A DNA stretch of 14,868 nt. It comes from JACROF01 sp964598995 (GTDB taxonomy: Bacteria > Patescibacteriota > Microgenomatia > Levybacterales > UBA12049). Below are positions 1-5,485 of this stretch, in pieces. The position numbers and the translations under genes were made by a program. The notes below the pieces were generated by a model that saw only the letters and a list, made by a program, of their open reading frames with translations, made no database searches and had not been told where the DNA came from. The DNA is taken from NCBI GenBank assembly GCA_964598995.1, contig CAZRDR010000051.1, positions 1 to 14,868 of the forward strand, read 5' to 3'. Position 1 is the stretch's first letter; every line of letters begins with the position of its first letter.

Positions 1-2
1 TG

Positions 3-1292
3 CATGGTCATTTTTTTCAACTGACGAATCCAAATGGGACGAACATCGTCTCTCGTCTCGCTTTTCATGCAGATATCATTTTAGTGCTGCTTGTGCCATT
101 TTATTTCTTGTGGCAAAGTCCCCAGACACTCCTTATCATTCAAATTCTCATAACGGGTGCAGGAGTTTTCTTCGTCTATCTTCTAGCTAAAGATATTATA
201 AAAAATAAAACTCTCGCAACCATTCTCGCACTGAGCTTCTTACTCAACCCAAGTCTTGAAAGAACTGTCATCTATGATTTTCACGCGGTAACACTCGTCA
301 CGACATTTTTATTAGGTGCTTTTTACTTCGTTTATAAAAAAAAGTATTTGTGGTTCGTTGTTTTTGCAATACTTGCAGGAACGACTAAAGAGCAAATCTG
401 GGCAATAGTCGCTCTTTTTGGACTCTATATCACGCTCTTCCAGAAAAAGAGAGTGTTCGGTCTTGTGGTTTTTGTGGTTTCGTCGATTGTCACCTACTTA
501 CTTATTTGGAAATTAATACCGCAAGCTGCAGGTTCACAGCATTTCGCTCTCTCATACTATATGAATGGCGAAACAGCTAGTAGCCCTACCCAAGTACTAA
601 AAGGGTTTCTTTTCTCTCCGATTAGTACCTTCCAGCTGCTGAGTGAGCCTGCCAGGATAAATTATCTCGTAAAACTTTTCTCTCCTCTTGGGTATTTGTC
701 TCTTCTCTCGCCATTGTGGTTAATATTTGCAGGTCCTGACCTCACGATAAATCTTCTCAGCACGAAATCTGAGCTCTATCAGATCTACTACCAATACACA
801 GCTGCCATAACCCCTTATGTCTTTATTTCTGCAATCTTTGGCATTTCGTTTCTCCTTAAGTATGTAAAACAAATCTCACCATTTGTTATTTCGATCTATC
901 TTGTTTTCTGCGGAATTTACACAGCATATTTATATGGACCGCTTCCCGGAGCTAAGGAGCCGAATCTTGATATGATCACGAAGATTAACACTGATCATAA
1001 AGATATAGATAAAGTCCTTGCGGCAATTCCATCCGAATACAGCGTGAGTACCAGTAATAGCCTTGGTTCACATGTAACACATCGCGCATATTTATTTACC
1101 ATCCCGACTGGATGGAACAATGCTGATTATATTATTTTCCTGACCAATGAGACGAACGCGTATCCTTCCTTAGCAGCGCACAAAGAGAGAATAGAAGAAT
1201 TAAAACATGATCCTCGGTATGTTAAGTATTTTGATGACGGGATACTCATAGCTTTCCGAAAAAAGACAATTATCGCACCAAAAACTGATTAA
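3..1292 (+). CDS. DUF2079 polytopic membrane protein, 5' end outside window
   Basis: The frame is open from base 3, so the gene begins before the window; the GTG at 84 is internal, not a start. The 429 visible residues contain about nine hydrophobic segments and end in a soluble tail of roughly 100 residues. The opening stretch (HGHFFQLTNPNGTNIVSRLA, then FHADIIL) followed by a Leu-rich segment and SPQTLL matches my memory of DUF2079 proteins, where a conserved S-R-x-x-x-H element precedes the second membrane helix. DUF2079 proteins are large integral membrane proteins resembling GT-C glycosyltransferases and are common in Candidate Phyla Radiation genomes; their substrate is unknown. It ends TAA, and the next gene's promoter begins 4 bases later, so the two are probably separate transcripts. 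No clear terminator is visible. Confidence 0.8.
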   Translation, partial: HGHFFQLTNPNGTNIVSRLAFHADIILVLLVPFYFLWQSPQTLLIIQILITGAGVFFVYLLAKDIIKNKTLATILALSFLLNPSLERTVIYDFHAVTLVTTFLLGAFYFVYKKKYLWFVVFAILAGTTKEQIWAIVALFGLYITLFQKKRVFGLVVFVVSSIVTYLLIWKLIPQAAGSQHFALSYYMNGETASSPTQVLKGFLFSPISTFQLLSEPARINYLVKLFSPLGYLSLLSPLWLIFAGPDLTINLLSTKSELYQIYYQYTAAITPYVFISAIFGISFLLKYVKQISPFVISIYLVFCGIYTAYLYGPLPGAKEPNLDMITKINTDHKDIDKVLAAIPSEYSVSTSNSLGSHVTHRAYLFTIPTGWNNADYIIFLTNETNAYPSLAAHKERIEELKHDPRYVKYFDDGILIAFRKKTIIAPKTD

Positions 1293-1295
1293 GAG

Positions 1296-1324
1296 TTGCT
1301 TTGGAACGGTTTAGTTCATATGAT
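1296..1324 (+). promoter_or_regulatory. sigma70-type promoter of the ATP-cone nuclease gene
   Basis: TTGCTT (1296-1301), a 17-base spacer and TATGAT (1319-1324). The ATG at 1331 lies 6 bases after the -10, so transcription should start at or next to the start codon (leaderless). The spacer holds GAAC-N6-GTTC (1304-1317), a weak inverted repeat. Confidence 0.6.
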
Positions 1325-1330
1325 AGAACT

Positions 1331-2158
1331 ATGATCAATGTTGTCAAAGCAGATGGATCACAGGAGCCATTTAGTGAAGAAAAGGTAAGTAATTCAATAA
1401 AACGAGCAGGTGTACCTGAAGATCTGCAGGCAGAAGTCCTCAAACAAATTAAAGCTAAGCTCTACGATAATATTCCCACCTATGATATTTATGGTTTTAT
1501 TACTGATGCCCTCGCTAATTCGAAAGAACCATTCAGCAAATCTCGCTACAGCCTTAAGCAATCGATTATGCTCTTAGGTCCAACAGGCTACCCATTTGAG
1601 GATTTTATGGGGAGGATCTTTACTGAGCATGGATTTACTGTCCAAACCCGTCAAGTTTTGCATGGACGCTGTGTTGATCACGAAGTCGATGTCATAGCTG
1701 AAAAAGAAGGCAAAAAAATCCTCGTCGAAGCAAAATTCCATAATAATCCCGGAACTCGTTCGGACGTCCATGTCGCACTATATGTTAGATCTCGTTTCGT
1801 AGATCTCAAGGACAGATATAAATTCGATGAGGCATGGATTGCTACCAACACCAAGACGACAACTGATGCTGATACCTATTCTACCTGTAGCGGCATGCAT
1901 GTAATCAGTTGGAACAGCCCGCAAGAGGGAAGTCTGCGAGACATGATAGAGGAGAAAAATCTCCATCCAATTACTATGCTTACTACTCTTACTAACCAGC
2001 AAAAAGCACAATTACTCGCCAACCACATCATCATGTGCAAAGATCTCGTCGATAATAAGAAAAATCTTCAAGTATTATCTCTCACCAAAGAGGAGACTGC
2101 ACAAGTTGTCAGCGAATCTGAATATATTTGTAACAACGCCCACAAACACTCAGCATAA
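1331..2158 (+). CDS. ATP-cone domain fused to a PD-(D/E)xK (Mrr-like) endonuclease domain
   Basis: A 275-residue soluble protein. Residues 1-85 look like an ATP-cone: VVKADGSQEPFS, then helices with SNSIKRAGV and a Tyr/Ile-rich second half. In class I ribonucleotide reductase and NrdR this domain binds ATP or dATP as an allosteric switch. Residues 88-185 look like a restriction-endonuclease fold: GYPFEDFMGRIF, GF.V, then D120 followed by E133-A-K135, the expected D-(n)-ExK metal site. The C-terminal 90 residues are mostly helical and unassigned. I chose ATG 1331 over the in-frame TTG at 1301 because the promoter -10 (1319-1324) lies between them and because ATP-cones normally begin right at the conserved V-V-K. 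The likely role is a DNA nuclease gated by nucleotide binding, in repair or defence. This is inference; the target is unknown. Confidence 0.75.
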   Translation: MINVVKADGSQEPFSEEKVSNSIKRAGVPEDLQAEVLKQIKAKLYDNIPTYDIYGFITDALANSKEPFSKSRYSLKQSIMLLGPTGYPFEDFMGRIFTEHGFTVQTRQVLHGRCVDHEVDVIAEKEGKKILVEAKFHNNPGTRSDVHVALYVRSRFVDLKDRYKFDEAWIATNTKTTTDADTYSTCSGMHVISWNSPQEGSLRDMIEEKNLHPITMLTTLTNQQKAQLLANHIIMCKDLVDNKKNLQVLSLTKEETAQVVSESEYICNNAHKHSA

Positions 2159-2162
2159 GATG

Positions 2163-2171
2163 TGCTAGAAT
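2163..2171 (+). promoter_or_regulatory. extended -10 promoter of the 146-residue membrane protein
   Basis: TGC-TAGAAT at 2163-2171, followed by only 6 bases before ATG 2178, so the transcript would be leaderless. No convincing -35 at 17 bases; the TGN extension would compensate. It starts immediately after the nuclease stop codon (2156-2158). Confidence 0.45.
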
Positions 2172-2177
2172 TGCCAA

Positions 2178-2618
2178 ATGCTAATACCTCTAGGAGTTTT
2201 TCTGATTAACCTCATAACTTTCATTCAAGCTTTAAGAAAGAGTAAGAAAAAAAGTACTATCTTGGCTCGTCCTTATAAAATCTGTGAACCTTTCGGTTCC
2301 TTCGTCTGGGCTGATCACGTACTTTTCGGACCATTTTGGATGCTCATTTCAGTCATCACATTGTTCTTGCATGACCTTTTGTTATTCTTTCTTATCTACT
2401 CTGTATTCTGGGTCGTGAGAAGTGTGGGTGAGACGCTCTATTGGTTTTTCCAGCAATTTAGTCCACGAGTAGGCAATGAACCTGAGAAGTTCTGGATTAA
2501 TAAGCACGTCCCTGGGGAGGCTGTCTGGTTCATGCATCAGATCTTCTGGCAATGTATCTCGGTTATCTCCGTTGTCCTTACTATCTATACCGCTCATCTT
2601 TGGCTGCAAAGCCTTTAA
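2178..2618 (+). CDS. small multi-pass membrane protein of unknown function
   Basis: A 146-residue protein I cannot assign to a family. It begins with a short hydrophobic helix (residues 1-18), a basic patch (RKSKKKS), a conserved-looking stretch ending CEPFGSFVWADHVLFGPFW, two adjacent hydrophobic segments (about 55-82), an amphipathic loop rich in Trp/Phe (YWFFQQF, then a segment ending PEKFWINKH), and a final hydrophobic helix (about 120-143). Three to four membrane spans are likely. It has no Shine-Dalgarno site; the -10 element 6 bases upstream argues for leaderless expression from ATG 2178. It lies 20 bases after the ATP-cone nuclease on the same strand, so co-expression is possible, but functional linkage is not shown. 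Confidence 0.65.
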   Translation: MLIPLGVFLINLITFIQALRKSKKKSTILARPYKICEPFGSFVWADHVLFGPFWMLISVITLFLHDLLLFFLIYSVFWVVRSVGETLYWFFQQFSPRVGNEPEKFWINKHVPGEAVWFMHQIFWQCISVISVVLTIYTAHLWLQSL

Positions 2619-2679
2619 CACCCTTTCTTACCTCGAACTTACACTATTTTTATTGGATTCTTAATGGCTGAGGTTAGAC

Positions 2680-2688
2680 TGTTACTAT
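2680..2688 (+). promoter_or_regulatory. extended -10 promoter of the small membrane-protein pair
   Basis: TGT-TACTAT at 2680-2688, about 23 bases before ATG 2712, leaving room for the AAGGAGG ribosome site at 2695-2701. No good -35 at 17 bases. Candidate only. Confidence 0.4.
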
Positions 2689-2711
2689 TCCTTTAAGGAG
2701 GTGAAGCAATT

Positions 2712-2903
2712 ATGGCAACAGTAATTCATGAGCACACACGTGATAATGGAAATTCATCAGGAACTATCGTTGGTGTTATTTTACTTATCGTGCTGTTAGC
2801 ACTCTTTTTCTTGTATGGACTTCCATTAATTAGGTCATACGGAACACCACAGGTAAATGTACCTGACAAGATTAATGTCAATGTTAATACGCCGCAAAAA
2901 TAA
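2712..2903 (+). CDS. small single-pass membrane protein
   Basis: A 63-residue protein. Residues 1-16 are polar (TVIHEHTRDNGNSSG), 17-38 form one strongly hydrophobic helix (TIVGVILLIVLLALFFLYGL), and the tail is short, polar and repetitive, with V-N-V-P-D-K-I-N-V-N-V-N, which suggests a beta-prone surface segment outside the membrane. The start is well supported by an AAGGAGG Shine-Dalgarno site (2695-2701) about 10 bases upstream. I recall similar tiny proteins with a P-x-V-N-x-P-D-K tail in many bacterial genomes, with no known function. It is followed 35 bases later by a GlsB/YeaQ-like gene with the same type of ribosome site, so the two probably form one operon ending at the terminator at 3217-3244. 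A stress or envelope role is guessed from that partner only. Confidence 0.75.
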   Translation: MATVIHEHTRDNGNSSGTIVGVILLIVLLALFFLYGLPLIRSYGTPQVNVPDKINVNVNTPQK

Positions 2904-2938
2904 GGCGTAACCACTTTTTGAAAGGAGGTGAAATATAC

Positions 2939-3193
2939 ATGGGAATTATACTTTGGATAATTTTTGGAGCTTTAGCTGGCTGGATTGCATCGATTATCAT
3001 GCATACTGATGCTGAGCAAGGCGCTTTAATGAATATCGTTTTAGGTATTATTGGAGCTGTTGTCGGAGGATTTATCTTTAATCTTTTCGGCGCATCTGGA
3101 GTTAACGGATTTAATATCTACAGCTTATTAGTTGCAATTCTCGGCGCAGTCGTAGTTGTTTGGCTATACAAGATGGTTCGTCATACAGCCTAA
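2939..3193 (+). CDS. GlsB/YeaQ/YmgE family (transglycosylase-associated) membrane protein
   Basis: An 84-residue protein with three hydrophobic segments: GIILWIIFGALAGWIASIIM, then MNIVLGIIGAVVGGFIFNLFG, then a third from YSLLVAILGAVVVVWLYKMV. The G-A-L-A-G-W-I-A-S and N-I-x-L-G-I-I-G-A-x-V-G-G patterns are typical of the GlsB/YeaQ/YmgE family, small inner-membrane proteins often induced under stress; the old name transglycosylase-associated does not imply enzyme activity. The start is ATG 2939, not the in-frame TTG at 2918: the AAAGGAGGTG Shine-Dalgarno site (2921-2930) lies between them, 8 bases before the ATG. Length is normal for the family. Second gene of a two-gene operon with the 63-residue protein, ended by a hairpin terminator 24 bases downstream. 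Confidence 0.9.
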   Translation: MGIILWIIFGALAGWIASIIMHTDAEQGALMNIVLGIIGAVVGGFIFNLFGASGVNGFNIYSLLVAILGAVVVVWLYKMVRHTA

Positions 3194-3216
3194 TAAACGT
3201 ATGATATTACACTACT

Positions 3217-3244
3217 AAACAGGTCACAGAAATGTGGCCTGTTT
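3217..3244. terminator. hairpin terminator between convergent transcripts
   Basis: An 11-base-pair stem (3217-3227 with 3234-3244, one G-U pair, AAACAGG...CCTGTTT core) and a 6-base loop (AGAAAT). TTTT ends the right arm on the plus strand and AAA opens the left arm, so it could work in both directions. It lies 24 bases after the GlsB-like gene and 6 bases before the end of the convergent dinB gene. A further CTAC/GTAG pairing (3212-3215 with 3247-3250) extends the stem. Confidence 0.75.
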
Positions 3245-3250
3245 TGGTAG

Positions 3251-4513
3251 TTAGCTCGTCTTTGCTAATTTCAAACGTTCATATTTATCTGCCATATAAC
3301 CATTCGGAACAGTCGTTAACTTGGCCGCGTTGAGTAAGAAGCCGTTACGGATCGTATGGTCACCAAATTTATCGTTAAGTTGGTCTACTACCTTAATGAG
3401 TTTGGCTTGTTTACGGTCTTTGGGTAATAACGGCAAAGAAAGGTTATGAGTATCCTCGAGGTATCCAGCCCATACGCCAATTTTTCGTACGTAGCCTGTA
3501 GGCAATCCTCCGTATTTTTGTTCGAGGACTTGCATCCCTAGACGATAGAGGTCAGCTCCCTGATCGACGTAGGTAGTCTGCGTCATATGACCGTGGAGAA
3601 CAAATTCACCACTAAGCCATAGCCCACTACTGCGTGCTTTTTTATTCAGCCTGCGTAATTTCAGCGCTACTTCTTCATAGAGCTCATAAACATGTTGCAA
3701 AATAACTCTCGGGTCGTGAATATTGCGCGGGATACAGTACTGTCTCTCGACAGATTTCACAGTAGGATCTTCGCTATAGTGGAGAACAGGCCGCGGATCA
3801 ATACCTCTGCCAACATCATAGAGAAAATGTCCTTCTACATTGCCAAACTCACTGACTAAGGTTGAAAGTGGTGTCTTACGGAGCTGGAGTAGCGTCCGCA
3901 CTCCCATAAGGCGGAGCCGTGCTTCAATGCGAGGGCCAATGCCGCAGATATCTTGAAGTTCAGCAATGCGATAGACTGACTCTAAATGGTGTGGATAGAC
4001 GCGGAACATGCCATTTGGTTTTTTAAGTCCTGAAGCGAGCTTGGCTAATAACTTATTAGGTGCGATACCAACAGATACGGTAATGACTTCACCTATTTCT
4101 ATTCTAATACGCTGCTTAAGAACTTCGACGAGGCTTTCAGGACCGCCATAAAGATGCGCTGAAAGTGTCACATCCATAAAAAGTTCATCAATCGAGAAAA
4201 CCTCAACAAAAGGAGAGAAGTCTTTACAGATGGAGATAAATTTTTTACTGATTTCCCAATACTTAGTAAAATCAGCTCCTACTAACTGTAATTCAGGACA
4301 AATCCGAAAGGCATCATAACTGCGCGTACCTGTTTTAATACCTAATCGTTTAGCTTCTCTACTTGAAGCGATGATACAGGTTCGACCGTTCGTAGCAGTA
4401 ACTCCGATAGGCCGGTTACGCAGAAGAGGATTACATTGCTGCTCAACGCTGGCGAAAAATGAATCAAAGTCTATATGGAGGATGATCCGACCTGAGTCAG
4501 TTCGCTTGTCCAT
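3251..4513 (-). CDS. dinB: Y-family translesion DNA polymerase (DinB/Pol IV type)
   Basis: A 420-residue polymerase that copies damaged DNA with low fidelity. The palm starts with HIDFDSFFASVE: D15 is the first catalytic acid and F20 the likely steric-gate residue that excludes ribonucleotides. The second catalytic pair is S-I-D109-E110. SVGIAPNKLLAKLAS (about 147-161) is the conserved palm/thumb motif, residues 185-211 are the helix-hairpin-helix (DICGIGPRIEARL), and the little finger starts near 250 (KSVERQYCIPRN). NLSLPLL (357-363) resembles a beta-clamp-binding motif; the usual C-terminal one is absent. The length is slightly above the 350-400 typical of DinB. A GAGGAGG ribosome site lies inside the end of the preceding gene and overlaps its last codons, so translation is probably coupled. 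It is the last gene of the lexA operon and so is expected to be SOS-induced. Confidence 0.93.
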   Translation of the reverse strand: MDKRTDSGRIILHIDFDSFFASVEQQCNPLLRNRPIGVTATNGRTCIIASSREAKRLGIKTGTRSYDAFRICPELQLVGADFTKYWEISKKFISICKDFSPFVEVFSIDELFMDVTLSAHLYGGPESLVEVLKQRIRIEIGEVITVSVGIAPNKLLAKLASGLKKPNGMFRVYPHHLESVYRIAELQDICGIGPRIEARLRLMGVRTLLQLRKTPLSTLVSEFGNVEGHFLYDVGRGIDPRPVLHYSEDPTVKSVERQYCIPRNIHDPRVILQHVYELYEEVALKLRRLNKKARSSGLWLSGEFVLHGHMTQTTYVDQGADLYRLGMQVLEQKYGGLPTGYVRKIGVWAGYLEDTHNLSLPLLPKDRKQAKLIKVVDQLNDKFGDHTIRNGFLLNAAKLTTVPNGYMADKYERLKLAKTS

Positions 4514-4757
4514 CCATGACCTCCTCGATCATCCAGCTGAGCGTAACCGTGTTGAAGTTTAAACGAAAGTACAAAGTGCTAGTAACAACACTGAAGATAT
4601 GATGAAGAGTAGAACCGTGTTCACGAGTGTGGTGGTAACCAATCTGTGTAACTGTATAAACTCTTCCTCGCCATTTAATACGCCAAGGGTATGCTTTTCC
4701 GTTTTCGTTATCATAGACAGTAATGACACTTGCTTTTTCGTTAATAGACTCCTGCAT
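4497..4757 (-). CDS. DUF6504-like small protein between lexA and dinB
   Basis: An 86-residue protein. Its core is PWRIKWRGRVYTVTQIG (24-40), then a His-rich stretch (YHHTREHGSTLHH) and FRLNFNTVTLSWMIEEVMDG at the end. The P-x-R-x-x-W-R-G-R-x-Y-x-V pattern resembles what I remember of DUF6504, small proteins encoded beside Y-family or ImuB-type polymerases in actinobacteria; this assignment is from memory and should be treated as tentative. It begins 24 bases after the lexA stop and its last 17 bases overlap the dinB start, with the dinB ribosome site inside it. That tight coupling argues that it is real and works with the polymerase, perhaps as an accessory or regulatory subunit. No Shine-Dalgarno site is evident before its ATG. 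Confidence 0.75.
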   Translation of the reverse strand: MQESINEKASVITVYDNENGKAYPWRIKWRGRVYTVTQIGYHHTREHGSTLHHIFSVVTSTLYFRLNFNTVTLSWMIEEVMDGQAN

Positions 4758-4781
4758 AGTTTAAGATCAAAAAGACTAGGA

Positions 4782-5351
4782 CTAACGGTACTTACGTATG
4801 ACACTGGCCACGACCCCTCCTATCACTAGGCTCTCTCTCGGTTTAATCACCGGGTAGGAAGGATTAGCAGGAATGAGATAGACCTTCCCGTCCTGATGTT
4901 TAAGGTATTTGACCGTCCACTCGCCATCAACATTAGCTGCTACGATGTCGCCGTCATGAGGAATGGCATCTTTTTCTACGATAACGATATCGCCATCGTG
5001 GATACCTTCCTCGACCATCGAGTCACCTCTGACAGTAAGAGAGAAGATATCTCCCGGCATATCCAAGAGATATTCGTAAAAGTCGATACTATCCCCCAAA
5101 GAGCCCTCAACAGGGGCTGGGTATCCTGCCCGGATAAGACCTAAATGGGGGATATGAAAGAGTTTTTTGGGAAGGAGTTTACCCTTTTCATCCTTCGCCA
5201 AAATCTCCGTCTCGATAAGCTTATTAACTAAATACACAGCCGCATTTTTAGATGAATAGCCGAACATATCACAGATTTCTTGATATGAGGGCAGGCGACG
5301 CTGCTGTTTATAGAATTTTCTGATGCGTGCAATAGCTTTTTCGAGATCCAT
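4782..5351 (-). CDS. lexA: LexA repressor, S24-family autopeptidase
   Basis: The SOS transcriptional repressor, 189 residues, slightly shorter than the usual 200 or so. Residues 1-60 form the winged helix-turn-helix (PSYQEICDMFGYSSKNAAVYLVNKL). A75-G76 in IRAGYPAP is the self-cleavage site. The C-terminal peptidase domain has the catalytic pair S111 (VRGDSMVEEGI) and K148 (WTVKYL). On DNA damage, RecA filaments would stimulate cleavage and derepress the regulon. First gene of a three-gene operon with the DUF6504-like protein and dinB, and divergent from the HD-domain gene. Two operator-like sites in its own promoter indicate autoregulation. There is no Shine-Dalgarno site before ATG 5351. All catalytic residues are present, so the protein should be functional. 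Confidence 0.95.
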   Translation of the reverse strand: MDLEKAIARIRKFYKQQRRLPSYQEICDMFGYSSKNAAVYLVNKLIETEILAKDEKGKLLPKKLFHIPHLGLIRAGYPAPVEGSLGDSIDFYEYLLDMPGDIFSLTVRGDSMVEEGIHDGDIVIVEKDAIPHDGDIVAANVDGEWTVKYLKHQDGKVYLIPANPSYPVIKPRESLVIGGVVASVIRKYR

Positions 5352-5356
5352 ATCTT

Positions 5357-5368
5357 GAACGTTTGTAC
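5357..5368. promoter_or_regulatory. LexA operator 1, at the transcription start
   Basis: GAAC-GTTT-GTAC. It matches the LexA box form GAAC-N4-GTTC at 7 of 8 positions and is close to the cyanobacterial form GTAC-N4-GTWC. It lies 6 bases from the lexA start codon. Centres of the two operators are 27 bases apart, so they sit on about the same face if spacing is near 2.5 turns. Confidence 0.65.
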
Positions 5369-5374
5369 AGTATT

Positions 5375-5403
5375 AATATAGATGTACGATCGTTCAACGT
5401 CAA
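5375..5403 (-). promoter_or_regulatory. sigma70-type promoter of the lexA operon
   Basis: Read on the minus strand: TTGACG (5398-5403), a 17-base spacer, TATATT (5375-5380). The start of transcription should fall near 5367-5368, giving a leader of about 17 bases with no Shine-Dalgarno site. One operator lies inside the spacer and the other over the start site, an arrangement that would block RNA polymerase. Confidence 0.75.
5384..5395. promoter_or_regulatory. LexA operator 2, within the promoter spacer
   Basis: GTAC-GATC-GTTC, which on the minus strand reads GAAC-GATC-GTAC, the same GAAC-N4-GTAC pattern as operator 1 in opposite orientation. It lies wholly between the -35 and -10 of the lexA promoter. 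Confidence 0.7.
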
Positions 5404-5437
5404 GATGACAAACTATATCAGACTCAACTATTTATTT

Positions 5438-5472
5438 AGTCATTTGACTCCCCACATCTGTTTATCTATACT
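5438..5472 (+). promoter_or_regulatory. promoter of the HD-domain gene with an overlapping palindrome
   Basis: TTGACT (5444-5449), a 17-base spacer and TATACT (5467-5472), a near-consensus sigma70 promoter. Transcription should start near 5479, leaving about 7 untranslated bases and no Shine-Dalgarno site before ATG 5486. AGTCA-TT-TGACT (5438-5449) is a perfect inverted repeat over the -35 and could be an operator. No LexA box is seen between 5404 and 5485. Confidence 0.7.
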
Positions 5473-5485
5473 CTTGAAGTAATCT

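Noticed and set aside
84..86. GTG as the start of the first gene
   Set aside because: The same frame is open to base 3 and encodes conserved-looking DUF2079 sequence upstream, so the gene is cut by the window edge.
1301..1303. TTG as the start of the ATP-cone nuclease
   Set aside because: It overlaps the promoter -35 and precedes the -10; ATG 1331 fits the domain and the promoter.
1574..2011. Minus-strand open frames inside the nuclease gene
   Set aside because: They are antisense to a convincing domain-bearing gene and look like chance frames.
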